A stretch of DNA of 64,000 nt from Apiospora phragmitis (lineage: Eukaryota; Ascomycota; Sordariomycetes; Amphisphaeriales; Apiosporaceae), in assembly GCA_038363925.1 (NCBI GenBank), contig JAQQWL010000007.1, positions 1,054,001 to 1,118,000 on the forward strand. Direction: 5' to 3'. Of the stretch, positions 23,758 through 36,859 are shown one piece after another. The notes under the pieces were generated by a model. That model saw only the letters and a program-made list of their open reading frames with translations, did no database searches and was not told the origin of the DNA. Positions within the stretch are counted from its first letter, which is position 1. Each line of letters opens with the position of its first letter. The position numbers and the translations under genes were made by a program.

Positions 23758-25269
23758 TCAATCCACGCCCCTGTACTCAAAGTACCGACTCCACTCCGGG
23801 TCCGCGCACAGCACCGGCACCAGCTCCTTCTCCATCGTGACGGTGAACATGCAGCCCTCGTCGGCGCCGGCCTTGCCGGACTGGACGGGCGCGTAGATGA
23901 GAATCAGCCCGGCCGTGAGCAGGTCGCCCCACATGTGGCGGTAGGTCAGCGGCTTGCCGAAGCCGAAATCGAAGCCGCTGATGTCGCCGGGCCGGTGGTC
24001 CGTCACGAAGATGCTCATCGGCGGCTTCTCGTCGATGCGCAGGCTGATGTTGCGCTTGTCGCGCACGGGCGCGATGAGGTCGAGCAGACCGTAGAGGTAG
24101 TCCTCGGTGCAGGCCGCGTTCATGGCGCGGATGCAGCCCGCGAGCCGCGACAGCGGCACCTCGTTCGAGACGACGTCGCCGGCCGTCGGGAGCGCGACCC
24201 CGGGCAGCGCGTCGGAGAAGCAGCCGACGAGGCAGTTGTGCATCATGCGCTTCGGCACGGGCGGGCGGTGCAGGCGCGGCCGCATGTTGACGGCGCAGCC
24301 CCACCACAGGGGGCGGGCCAGGTCCGGCTTGAAGAGGGGGGCGCGGACCCGGCTGAGGGCGCGCCACATGAAGGCGCACATGGCGTCGTAGGTGGAGATC
24401 CAGTGCGCGTTAGGGTCGGTCGGCGAGGCGAGCCGCTTGATCTCCGCCGCCTTGCTCTGCGGCAGGTGGAAAAGCACCGCTTGCTGCTCGACGTGGCCGG
24501 GTTGGCGCAACGGCATGGGCGGCCCTTCGACCATCTGCTCTTCGGGCAGGTGCTTGTAGAAGCGGCTCGCGTCGATGCAGGCAGGATCCCAGGCAGGGAA
24601 CGGGTGCCCCGGGAAATGGCCGCGCAGTTGTCGGCCAGCTGGCGGGTGAAATTGCTCAACCCATCACATCGCTGGCATAGTGATGGCTTTGCATACTGAA
24701 CACCATGCCGCCACGGACCAAGTTGATTTGGAACCCGGCCGTAGTGGGGTTGTTGACGAGTTCGGCCTCCGGCCGCTCGCCCCAAGTCATTTCAGGGATA
24801 CCTGTTCAAGAGTGATCAGCAATTGCATCATGTACAGGATGTCAATGTTGACTGGGTAAGTGCCTTGACCAAGCTCACCCCATTTGCCCAAATCATCACC
24901 CAGTGCGTGCTGAGCAAAATGAGCATTTTCAATGTCGTCCATAGATGGCCATTTGTCACCCTCGGCGTCATATCTCATGGTAACCAACTTCACCGTCGAC
25001 TCTTTCCTCTTGACGAACGAGTGGCCTCCCTCGTGATCTGGCTCAATGGTCCCAGCCAGGTGGCGCGCCTGTGACAAGGTCTTCTCGAGGCCGGCCCTCA
25101 ATACGGTGATGGCATGTTCTTTGGTCTGATCCTCAAGCCGGTAGAAGAGGAGGTAATGGTTGTACGTGCAAACGGGAATGAGGTCGATAATAGAGACCTT
25201 GTATCGTTCCTCATCAGGGTCCGTCTCCCAGCCCGTGGGACGAAGCGCTATAACCTCGGGTTGCACCAT
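23758..25269 (-). CDS. BAHD/trichothecene-3-O-acetyltransferase-like acyltransferase (two frameshifts)
   Basis: This is a CoA-dependent O-acyltransferase of the PF02458 type found in fungal toxin and terpenoid pathways. Exon 1 is 25269-24879, the intron 24878-24802 (GTGAGC...GAACAG), and exon 2 24801-23758. The catalytic motif HHYASD (HHxxxD) lies in SMQSHHYASDVMG. The structural DFGWG motif appears as DFGFG near the C terminus, followed by GCMFTVTMEKELV. Two bases appear to be missing, at about 24660-24663 (GGG before TTGAGC) and about 24607-24613 (the CCCGGGG run). Adding both gives exactly 479 codons. Start MVQPEVIALRPTGW is typical. It lies 2.5 kb from the 3' end of the reducing PKS in the same orientation and could be a tailoring enzyme of that locus. 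The acceptor molecule is unknown. Confidence 0.85.
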
Positions 25270-27819
25270 TGTCGATGTTTGATTGCCTACTTGTAGTGGT
25301 AAAGGTGTGATTGGAAGAGGACAGACGGGGCCTGCAATATTTGCCGTGAAATATTGACATGCTCTGATTTATACTTGTGGCCAGCCTCAACATCGTACGG
25401 CAGGTGGATACGAAGAAGAGGAGTCCAAGGCCAGGATCTTCCATTTTAGTGACCGTTCGACTTACATACTAGGAAGGACCACGTCGGAGCAACCTCCCCA
25501 AAGCAAGCGAAGCGTCGGGGGAACTGTAACGGGGGCTATTGGGGCGCGATTACGGCGCCTGGGCGCACAACATGAGCGGTCCAGACAGCAGAAGCGGCCC
25601 ATCTCCCTGGAACCACGCAGCTAGTGGCAGTTGATTATCACGCCGCTTGTGACCGTTGACAAGCCGACCCGTGCTCAGATCCTTGTTGATAGGGTGATTA
25701 TGGGTCTCTATTCCCTGCCTACCCGGGATGTCAAGCAAGGATACCGTGGGATTTCAACCCACTTTCTGTCCCAAAAGGTCGAATCCAAAGCACAAGAGGA
25801 AAAGGTCCGCCGGTGCATGACTAGCATACTACTATGAAAGTGTAAATCAAACGTGGTAAGCTGGGAAAGTGGAAATGCCGATCAGGACTGCTGCTGGCAT
25901 TGGTGTCTCCTCAATTCGACACAATTACCTAAGAAGACACTGTCATCGGTGTTAAGGAAGGAGAAGAAGAGGGTGAGAAAAAAGGAACACCGAAAGGCCT
26001 TTGCCCTTGGGGTCTACGTACTGTATGTAAGTGAAGTGCTGGTGAAGTTGATAGAAGCCCCCATAATTCTGGAGAATAATGTTGGCGTCAGCGCCAAGCT
26101 GCCAATTACCTCTACCCCAGACGCAGTCTGAGTACCCCGGAGTTCGTTTCAAATCTGATACATTGTAGGAGTGCATATGCAGGGACATGCGACTCTGTAT
26201 ACTTCCACTGTGTCTATTCAACATGATCTTTCAGTTCGGAGTACACAGACTATATCGACCGTCCGTGCCGCAATCCGTGCCACTTGTATACTATCACATA
26301 TCAGAGAACCATTACCCTTACCCACAAAGCTTATATCCAGAAGGACAACTACTGGAGGATGTTATTTGATTTCCCGCTCTCGGATTTACGATCCTATGTA
26401 TACTGCAGAATACCCACAGCTGGATTCTACTATTTGGTAATATGATCCAGGTTCCAACCTTGCTACCTACAATGGGGCCCCTAAGCATGGTCACCATGCC
26501 CTGGCCAACACGCAGTCTCCTATTAACTAACGAGGGATGGATATTAAGGGGTTGCGCAAGAGCCAATATCTTCAAAGGGGTGTGTCTGAGATAAGACCAA
26601 GTCTAGGGTGGCCAAGGTATTCGGACCACCAAGTATACAAATCACGCCGGATAGAGGTTTGGCATGAAGGTGCCTTGGGCAAGTTTCGATGCTCATGAGG
26701 ATGTAATTAAAATATGCATCGCCTTGATTGCAGGCTGCAGGGACCTCGGTGTATCTTGAATTAGCCTCAACGCACGAAAGTAGCCCCGGATCATCCTACT
26801 GGTACGACGAGTTTGTGGCAAAGCTTTCTTATAGTGTGTCGAGTTTATTGCCTAATATGATAGATGACCGTTACATGGTCGACGCGTGGAGCATTCGGCA
26901 GTTGAGTTGGCGGGAGTTGGTGTTACTCGGCATCGTCGACCTGACTGCGCGGAATTGAACTTGCCGCGAATCGGCTATGATGAATCTCTAAATACATGAC
27001 TTCCCGAAATATATTGCACATACCGAGCCTGTTACCATCTGCTCAATCGACTTGGCAACTCTGGGTATAGAAAACCCATCATTGGTTCACGTGGCTATAT
27101 TCATAGATAGGCCACGTTCTAGGGATGAAGATGTTGTTTCTAATTTACTTACCTCATGTTAGTCTTGATATCAAGGGCTGACAACAAGCACAATGAATGA
27201 ATCGAGAAGATATGATCATATTACGGCAGCGAAGAAAAACATGTGTAGATATAAAACTCCCGTAGCTGTCGTATTTGCATTTTCTATAACTACCAAGCCA
27301 GGTTTGTCCCTGTTCGCCGGCTCCACCGCCGCCGCACCATACCCAGCACCCTGAAGGTACGGAGGCACCTACACCGACTCCCTGCCCCCTCCTCCTAGCT
27401 GGCCCAGCATCCCGCCTGACTGGTCCTGGGCCGAAAACAACCCCTCCCACCCATCAATCGTCCTGGGGGCCGGGCTGGTCCGCTCTATGCCGTGACTACT
27501 CCAGGCGCCGACACGCCTACTGCGCCCACTCCGGCGGCTACTCCATCGCCCCCAGCAAGGCAAGAGAGGATGCTGCGACAAAGGACTGAATACCCCAAGA
27601 AGACATCAGGAATGGAAAGCCGGCTAGGAAGTTTTGGTGGCATCTACCGTGGGAACACAACTTTGACGCAGAGCAGCAGATAAAAATGGGTATGCAGGGT
27701 AACATGACGGTCGTAAGAGGGGAGCCTTTATGTGACAACTTTGTCTTCTCCAATTTTGGATAGGCCATACCGGCCAAATATATAAATGGTATCATTCTGT
27801 TATCTCCCATCATCTCAAC
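25270..27819. other. 2.5-kb spacer before the PKS 3' end
   Basis: No gene is supported. An open frame at 26728-26958 follows a credible acceptor (TTGATTGCAG) and could be a terminal exon, but nothing joins it. A Pro/Thr/Ala-rich frame on the plus strand at 27492-27590 resembles a linker of a secreted protein but has no partner domain. Confidence 0.4.
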
Positions 27820-30800
27820 TCAACCCTTCAATGCCTTGTCGACGATGTCCTCCGCCAGTATCCGAATGCTCGAGCTTGAGTCGAGAAGACGCTGCATCGG
27901 CAAGTTGGCGCTCAACGCCTGGACGAACCAGTTCCGCAGCTCCGCGGCGACGAGGCTGTCCACGCCGTGGTCGGCGGCACTCTTGTCGGGGTTCACGCGC
28001 GACTCGTCGATGAGGAGCATGTCGGCGACCGCCTTGACGATGCCGTCCACGACGAGCTCGACCGTCCTGGCTCGGTTCTCCGGCCCCGCAGCGATGGCGC
28101 GGTCAAACTTCTCTCGTAGATGTGCGACCGCAGACTTGCTCGCTCTGCTGTTACCGTTCTGCGCCAGTTCCGAGATGCTGGCGGCGCGCTGCGCATCCTG
28201 CATCGCACGCATGACCATCGATACGCGCCCGTCGCTGTACCATCGGGGTGCGCTGTTGTTTGGTGATCCTGCTGCTATAGCCGCCAACGCAGCGGGATCC
28301 ATGCAGGTATATAGATTCGCAGCCGAGAGCGGATCTTTCTGCTTGCCGATCCAGTTGGAGGCGACAGTCTTGTACGGGACCGAGTAGAGGGAAAGCCGGC
28401 CCTAGCTGGGCCAACACCTGGTGTTCCGAAATGGTCATGGCCTTGTTGCGGACGTACATGTCGTCAGTCCCGACGGACCCTTTGCGGAAGTCGGACCCAA
28501 CGTCGGCCACCTGGCCGTAAGACACGGTTGAGGCGGGCAGCCCCAGGTTCCGGCGGTAGCGCGCGAAGTAATCCTGGAAGTTGTTGGCGGCAACATAGGC
28601 CGCCTGGGTAGGGGTGCCCAGATCGACTCGGTCGACGTCACCATGACGAAGAAGTCCAAAGGCAGCGAGGAGGTAGCTTCGTGCAGGTTCAGAGTTCCCA
28701 GCGCCTTGGCGGCAAAGCCGTCCTGCCACTGGTCGATTGTGAGCTTATCGAACGACAGATTCGACAGCGACATGGCCGCGTGCACGACACCCCTGATTGG
28801 CTGACCCGAGGATTCCGAAATGGCCTCCATAACATCATCCCGATTGCTGACATCGCACTCGACAGAGTCAATAACAACTCCGCGCGCCTCCAAGTCTCTC
28901 ACCAGCATATGTGCTGCTGGCGTGGCAACTCCCCGTCTCGAGAGGACCAAGAAATCGCGGGCGCCGCGGTCGACCATCCATCGAATGATACCCCGGCCAA
29001 GCCCTCCCAGTCCTCCGGTGACGACAAATCGAGAGTCGGGCTTGAAGTTCACTGGTTTCGGCTCTCTCACCACCTTGATCTGGGACTTGGGGTTCTGGAA
29101 GGACACGACCAGCTTTCCGATATGCAGACCCTTCGCGAACCCCACGAGCGTCTTGTCCAGGTCGGCAATGTCCGAGACGGTAATGGGCCGGATGGGCGTG
29201 ATGAAGCCGACCTGGTACAGATCGTTGACCGCCTCCATGAGCTCGCCGCCAAGCTCCGGGTCATTGTCAAGCACGAGGTTGAGGTCGAACGACGAGAAGT
29301 TGGCGTTCTTCTGGAACAGCTCCAGACCCAAATCCTTGGACTCAAGCACGTCCAGGCGCCCGACGTCAACCAGATGGCCCATGGGGGCCAGAGCTTTCAG
29401 TGAATGGTGCAAGGTGTCACCACCGACGGAGGTGCTTAGAATGACATCGAAGCCGCCCTTGCTGCCACAGGTTTTGGCAGCACGCACCAGAGCCTTGGGG
29501 TCGCGAGAGGAGAAGATGTGATCGGCTGGGAGACCAACAGTGTCGACCAAGAACTTGATCTTCTCATCACCGCTGACAGTAGCATAGATGTCGGCTCCCT
29601 TGGATTGGGCGACCTGGATTGCCGCAAGTCCCAAACCCCCAGTCGCTGATTGAATAAGCACCTTCATACCCTTTCTGATACGGGCCACATATTGGAAGGC
29701 GTATACGGCTGTCGCAAAGACGAGTGGCATCGTCGCCATCTCCACGGACTTGTCAGTCGGCCGGAGCTTCTGCGCAAACGCCGCAGGGACGCATGTGTAG
29801 TTTCCGAAGTGACCCCTGCCTATACCGTAGACGCGGTCGCCCACTGCTACGCTGTCCACCTCAGCTCCGACTCGGGTTACTGTTCCAGCGTATTCCGAGG
29901 AGAGGTTGTTGCCGTCCGCGTCGAACCGCCCGGAGGAGAGGCCTAGGTCTTTCCAGTTCAGTCCAACAGCTCGGACTCTCACCTCGATGTGATCCGCGGG
30001 GATTGGCCGCAGCATATCCGTGTAGGCTCGGTAGTACATCGAGGTCAGGATCCCCGGGGTCTCGAATGCCGCCCGTACTGGCCCCAGCTTACCGAGGGAA
30101 ATCATATCGTATCCTGAGCTCGACGGTGTCTTGTTCGACTCGGCGTAGGGACCGAGGCCTGCATCGGGCACAACACGACTCACCCACATGCATCCGTCCT
30201 GCCATGTCAGCTCGCGATCCTTGGCCTCTTCTCCGCCTCCTGAGGATGACACTTCGCCGTAGAGGGCAATCTCTTGATCCACGATACATCGGACGAGATC
30301 GAATCGCTCCTCCACATCACCGTCCGTGATTTCGAAGTTCTCGGCATCTATGTCAATCGACATGAATCGGCTCGCGGGGTTCTCTGTGGCGATGGTTCTC
30401 ATAAGTCCGACCATGAAGCCAGCAACCGCATTGCGGCCTTTGACGACGCCGCTCGAGGTCAGCCAGACCATGCTGTCCACCGTCTTGGCGAGGTACTGAA
30501 ACGCTTTGAGGCGCTGCTCATCCGCAAGTAGGAGATTGTCTCTAGTGCTCAGGAAAGCCACGACACGTGCACCTGCCGGCACAGTCTCCAGCGCATCTTC
30601 CAGGAGGATCATCTTAGTTGCGACTCCACGATGTTCGAATTCGCCAACAACAGTCTTGAACAGCGGTGGCTGCTCGCCGTCGGTGCCAAGGAGGAGATGC
30701 ACCACACCATTGTTGGACGGGGTGATTGGACTGACGGCCTCGTTAATACCGGGTCTCAGGTTTGCACTCCTTACACCGTCGTCGACACTGCCTAAAAGAT

Positions 30801-33800
30801 TTGTAGAAACGATGACTGAAGTGGAGTTGGCTGGGTGTTCGTAGTCATCCAAGACCAGTTCCGTTCCCGAGAATCCCGCCTTGCGCAGGAACGCATCCCA
30901 GGTCTCCTGGTTCATGAAGGGGCCTTCGGTGCGGCCGTCGGCGGCGCCGAGCCAGTAGCCCGGGAGTGTGCCGTAGAGCAGCGTGTGCAAAACGCGCACG
31001 CGGGTGCTTTCGACGAGCACCAGCTTGCCGCCGGGCTTCAGGAGCCGGCGGCAGTTGGTCAGTGTCCTCTCCATGCTCGCGGTGGTGTGGATGGTCTCGC
31101 AGGCCAGGACGACGTCGTACACGGGCTTGAACCCGTTGGCGAGCGGGTCCTGCTCGATGTCCAGGACGGCGTAGGTCACGTCGCGGTAGGCGGACATGGA
31201 CTCCATCGCCGATGTGAGGTAGTCAGCCGAGCTGTCGGTGAAGGTGTAGTTGCTGTAGCGCTTGATGCTGTTCGCGCCGGTCAAAGCACTCACCGCGACA
31301 CGCGTGGCCGATCCCGTGCCCGCTCCGACCTCCAGAATGCGCATGCTGGGGTTGGCATGGCCGAGGGAGTCCATCACGTTCGCCAGTTGAGGCAATGTGC
31401 CGCAGTGAACGTGGCCAACCTCGTAGAGCGCCGTCAGGAGGCCACCAGGGACGAGAACGTCAACGCCCGCGTTGTGGTGGGTGAGAATATCGCCGATGTT
31501 CTTCTGCAGACGCGTAGCGGCCTCGACCTCAGGCGTGTCGCTTGCGTGCTCGCGCAGCTTTTCGAGTAGGTGCCGGCGCTCATCGAAGGACAGCTGCCTG
31601 ACATGAACCATGTTGGGCCGCTGGTCTTCTTCGCCGCACTTCCTGACCCAGTCGAGCCAATGGCGCAGCTCCCCCTTGGGCTGAGGCCCGTCGCCGTCGC
31701 GCACGAACCTCTCGTAGATGTCCATGACGACCAGGCAGCAGACCATGTCAACGGTCTCCAGCACGGCGCCCCCCTCCTTGTTCTCTGCCGGAGGGGGAAA
31801 CAGCTGGCGTATCTGGCGGTTGTTCATTAGACGGATATCCGGCTTCCACGCTACTCGAGTGAAAGGGCTGCTGAAGGCTCTCTTCGCCTCGATTTCCTTC
31901 GCTGACTTCTTGGACTTCTTGAGGCTGAGGCAGCGAAGCCTTTCCACTTGCAGCGCCACTCGACCGCCCTGATCCATCAGCTGCAGGTCGATGTAGGCGC
32001 CGCGGAGACCCTGGATCTTGCCCTGGGCCACGGCCACAGCGGAGTTACGGCCGAGCCCAGCGTTAACGTACATCTGGGAAATGTGCACCGGAACGAATGC
32101 GGTGTTCGCCTCCTCCACCTGGCCCCCATAGCACGCAATGAGGCCCAGCTGGAAGGCGCCGTCGAGCGCGGCAGGGTGGATCAGGTACTTCGACTCGCCT
32201 TGCATGATGCCTTCGGTCGTGTTCAATTTTACGTTTGCCTTGGCGAGTCCCCTGTTGGGGTCGGCGCGGATGTCAGATAGGGGCTGGAACATCGGACCGT
32301 AGCCGATGCCAACCTCAGCGAACTTGTCGTACCAGGCCCGGGCTTCGGGGTATCGGGCATCCATTTCGGTGCTTATGGCTTCGATCGCTTCTGGCTCGGC
32401 TACCTCGACCTTAATCATGCCGGTGCAATGTTCGGTCCACTCGCTTGAGTAGCCGCTGACCGAGCTGACGGCGAAGCTGACCCAGGCAGGCGAGCTCGCG
32501 GTGCCCATCTCGGTCTGGCTCATGCTGAACATGACTTCGACGCCGGCGTCGTCTTTCGGGAATCTCATTGCAGTTGAGATATCTAGCTTCCGAAGAGAGA
32601 AACCTGTGACCTGAAGTGCGTCGGGCACTTCTTGGTAGACTCTGGTGGCAGCTTCGATTGCCATAGCAATGAAACCAGCAGCTGGGAATACGGTGTCTGG
32701 AATCAAGCGATGGTCACTCAGCCAAGGGACATCTTTGATGCGAAGGACATTGCGCCATTGTGGTTGCAACTTGCTGGCGCCGGGCAGTTGCGATCCAAGT
32801 AGGTCATGTCGGAGCACCTTTCGCAATCTGAACTCCTTACTGGCCCGGCACTCATAGTAGCCGACGGGCCCGTACGTAAATTGGTATTTCGGGAGGTCGA
32901 CGGCAGTGCATCCATGAGAGAGGAACCCAGGCGCTTCGTCGGTTGCATTTACCGCCGCCATGTCGATCTCTGCATTGAAGCCAAACAGACTCCCGGCAAG
33001 CTGGAGCATCGACTCGACGCCGTTTGCGTTTCTCTTCAGCGTCGAGATATAGGGCACCGGCTTGCCTACGCTATTCATTATCTGCTCCAGCGGGCCCCTG
33101 AGAGCAGGGTGGGGCCCAATCTCGACCAGTGCATCAATCTTCCCGCCGGATAGGGATAGGTTCAACATGTTCGTTACGGCCTCGGTGAACCGGACAGGCG
33201 ACTCTAGGTTGGCTCTCCAGTACGCGGCTGTGATCAGGCCGTCGCTCGCCATGGCTTTGTGCGGTGTGACGGACGAGACCCACGGAACAGGGCGGCAACG
33301 CTTCGCGGGGTTGAGGAATCCGTGCTTCCGAATGTGATCGATACCGTCGAGAAGCATGGCGCTGTAGTCATTCCCGAGAACCTTCATATGGCGGGAATGG
33401 TAAGCGTTCCCGCCAGTAGGCAGAACGCGATTGAATACGCCGTCCTGTGACAGCCTGGTGGAAACGGCTGTGATGGCCTCCTCGTCGCCGGAGAGGGTGA
33501 CGTTGCCCGGCGAGTTGAGGGCCGCGGACTGGACCTGATCTTCCCATCCTTCCAGGTAGGGGGTGATTTTTTCAGCTCCCAGGCCCACGGCCAGCATGGC
33601 GCCCTTCTTCTGGTTCTTTGAGACGACTTGCCCACGGAAGTAGGCGGCGATGATGGCCTCAGCGGCGGTGATCCGTCCCGACGCATAGGCCGCGGCCATC
33701 TCGCCCGCGGAATGGCCAACGACAGCTGCGGGCCTGACGCCCCAGGTGGCCAAAAGGTCCACGAGGGCGATCTGGATAGCCGTGCAGACTACTTGCGACA

Positions 33801-36141
33801 CCGACGGTGACTGAACCAAATCGGGCTCGAATTGCCCGGCGAGGACCGTCGCGATCCTCCATACAGGCCGGCTGGGATGAGCATCCAAGACCTGGTCCAG
33901 GTAGGTTATCGTCGTCCGAAACGCGGCGTATTCAAACAGCTCGAAGCCCATAGAGTGCCACTGTGCGCCCTCATCAGTGAAGACGTACGCGAGGCTGCTG
34001 GTGTGTACGGGGCTGGTAAAGTTGCGCTGCTCGAGCGCAAGGCCCGTCGCGACGTCGTCTACGTCCACGATGCGGAATGTCCGCTGCTGCTGTCGCGAGC
34101 GCTTGCATGCTAGGGTATAGGCAATATCAGCCATCGGCCATCGGCTGCTAGTGGCGGACAGGGCGTCGATGTTCAGCTTGAGTGACGACGCATTGTGAGC
34201 TGAGAAGGGCAGCAGGACTAGCTGGCGAGTGGTCGCATCGGCCTTCATTGTTTTTTGCGGCCCAGACCCACGCCGACCAGGACCTGTGGTTGACGGAATA
34301 AGACCGTTCAGGGTGAGAGATGTTCCATTGGAAGACGCTCCATGAGTAAACGGTCCGTTGGGAGACGCTCCGTTGATACGGGTGCCATTGGAGTTATGGA
34401 ACATCGAGCCAAGCTTAGAAGTGACCCAATCCATTGAACCACTCCTCTTAGGGCCGGTAGAGAGAGCCCTCGACTTGCGCTTTTCTTTGTTGGCGCGGCT
34501 ATTGGCTGCCGCGCCAATGGACTTGGATCCAATGGACTTGGAGCGACCAATGGGATGACCAGTCGAGTCACCCCTGGCATTGAGTCACTCCTCGGCTGGT
34601 CATGGGATTGGCGAGCCTTCATGTTGCTATTGGCTGCAGCTGCACCGTTGGTTGCGCTGTCATTGGCAGAAGGACTTACCAGAATGCCTGGTTTGGCATA
34701 TCCAGGCAGCACCACGTTGACGTGGTCAATGACACAGTGCCCGTTAGCACCTCCGAACCCAAAAGAGTTGATGCTCGCTCGACGAAGCTTGCCCTCAGGC
34801 CATTTTATGGTACCGTCTTTGACGACTTCCACTCTGGCTTTCGCGAAGTCGATGTGCGTATTCAGATTCTTCACCCCGAAGGTTGGCGGCACTTCCCCTG
34901 CCTCGAGCGACAGCACCACCTTCATGATAGAGGCGATGGCGCTCGCACCTTCAGTATGGCCTAGATTTGGCTTGACGGAGCCAATCAAGAGGCGATCCTT
35001 GCGAGAATTCGACCTAGAGGAAGCGAAGACATTGCCGATCGCCTCGACCTCGATGGGGTCGTCCGCTTGGGTGCCAGTTCCGTGACACTCAAAGTAGGCG
35101 GTGTCGGAGAAGGGGAGGCTCCCCGCATTCTCATAGGCCTTCCGAATAACATCTTCCTGGCCTGCCGTACTTGGACGTGTGATGCCTCCGGTCCGTCCAT
35201 TGGCATTGATGGCGGTGCCTCGTATCATCGCTCGAATCGGGAGCTGCTCTAGGACTGCGATGGACGACTTCTTTAAGTAGAGAGCAGCATACCCTTCGCC
35301 GCGGGCGTATCCGTCGGCAGAGGCGTCGAAGGTATGACATCGAGACGTCGGTGACAGTGCGCCAAGCCTTTCCAGCACAAACTGCATGCTGGGGTCGCTG
35401 ATCCAGTTGGCCGCGGCAACTATCGCTCCATCGCAATCATCGTTTCGAATGGCACTAACAGCCATATGGAGAGCGTACATCGATGATGAACACGTGGCCA
35501 GACTGTTGACTTTGGTTAGTAGTTGACGCCTCTGAAGAGCGCTGCCATATCGGAGCACTTACCTTGGTCCAATTAGGTTGAATATGTAACTGATACGATT
35601 GGCCAGAGCGCTGATATCTGCTCCAGTCGCGGCGTACGGCTTTGGGTTCTCCCAATCGCGGGCTTGGATCAGGATGTGGTCCAGGGAAGAGTTACCGATG
35701 TAGACACCGGTGCGGGAATTTGATATGCTTTCCCATGTCTCTCCGCCGTTCTCGAACGCTTCATAGACGACTTCCAGCAGCTTCCGCTGCGACGGGTCCA
35801 TGGTTTCCACCTCGCGGCCGGTGATGCCAAAGAAGGCATTGTCGAACAGTCGCGCGTCTTCCTCCACAAGATAGCCGCCCTGCGTGCGCAACGAGCCCGA
35901 CCGGTCCTGATTCGAATGATGAAATCCCTTCGCGGAGAATCGAGGCTCGTCAAACTCTCGCCAGCCGTCCTTGTTGTTCCTCAAAAGCTCCCATAGCCCA
36001 GTTGGGCTGCTCACCACCGGCCCATCGGCACCCTGTCAGGCCTGTCAGTGTCTCTCCTCATTGTGGGTTGGGTATGTGCTTACCCATTCCGACAATCGAG
36101 ACCGGCTCATGTTGTCCGTCGAGGTCCGGTGCTGACTCCAT
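27820..36141 (-). CDS. Highly reducing polyketide synthase KS-AT-DH-cMT-ER-KR-ACP (frame breaks)
   Basis: This is a full type I iterative reducing PKS making a reduced, probably C-methylated chain. Exon 1 is 36141-36084 and ends in IVGMG; exon 2 is 36032-35563; exon 3 begins near 35509. KS (to about 34700) has Cys in ATCSSSMYALHMA and His in ECHGTGTQ and NLGHTEGAS. AT (about 33990-33050) has GHSAGE. DH (about 32810-31950) has His in LSDHRLIPD and Asp in HPAALDGAF. cMT (about 31440-30830) has ILEVGAGTGSATR. ER (about 30060-29070) has SATGGLGLAAIQV. KR (about 29040-28480) has TGGLGGLG. ACP (about 28080-27830) has the Ser in GVDSLVAAEL. No thioesterase or reductase release domain follows. Missing bases are inferred at about 28391, 28622 and 34570; KS also shifts near 36010 and at the exon 2/3 junction. 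All active-site residues are present, so the enzyme is probably functional in the organism. Confidence 0.92.
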
Positions 36142-36859
36142 ATCCGCCTATGATGGAGGGTTCTATTTCCTTGTTGAAAGTGTTGGTGCTTGGGGCTTCC
36201 CAAGCTATGGAGGACGCCGAGTCATAGATAATATACCTGGGTGACGGAAAATGCGGACCGCTGCGATCACGAGGGCACTGACCATTTTCCATCGTGTTCG
36301 CCCCTCTTCCTCTTCACCGTTTCCACAACACATATTTGCTAAGACTGGAACCCGGCGACGCTTGGTTATGGCTGTATTTGTCGTCTCACTAGTCGGGCCA
36401 GATGCATGACCCCTTAGGCGCTCTATGCGGCAATTCGCCTGCCGACTAGCCAGAGCGGGTCTAGTTGCGGGTTTGCCGGCCGGGGCCCTGAATGCTTCGG
36501 TCAATCACACGCATCTGCCGGCCCGCAAAGGCCCATCGCCGACCAATCGGGGCGGTAGCAAACAACTAGTACCTACATACGTTTGACCAACGTGGCACCG
36601 CAGTGCAGCAGTATCACGGCCCACCTCTCAAATCCCTCGCGAACGGTGCCAGCGACATCCGATTTCCGCGTGAATAACCCTGTTGAAGGTCGATCCAACC
36701 CTCCTTGGGCAGATGGTGCATCTCTCCTATGAGGGGCAATTCTATATAGATATAGCTGTTAGATGGCCGTAAGGCTGACTTATTTCATTCCCTCTCTTGA
36801 TAGTCAAGCGCCAGATCAGGAGCCCCTCGAAGTGGAACAAAAAACGACTGCACTCCCCG
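36142..36859. promoter_or_regulatory. Promoter region between PKS and O-methyltransferase relic
   Basis: This 0.7-kb region lies between the divergent PKS start and the dead O-methyltransferase. It should hold the PKS promoter. GC-rich stretches around 36420-36545 contain several CCGGC-type half-palindromes, but no binding site can be named with confidence. Confidence 0.4.

Noticed and set aside
26728..26958. 77-codon frame after a good acceptor as a terminal exon
   Set aside because: No upstream exon joins it and the family is not recognisable; left as spacer content.
27154..27590. Pro/Thr-rich frames near the PKS 3' end as a secreted-protein linker
   Set aside because: No adjacent catalytic or binding domain and no signal peptide could be found on either strand.
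28435..34434. Treating the 1999-codon frame as a separate PKS starting at AT
   Set aside because: The KS lies directly upstream in a frame one base away and the linker reads through after a one-base correction in a G run; one synthase is the simpler reading.
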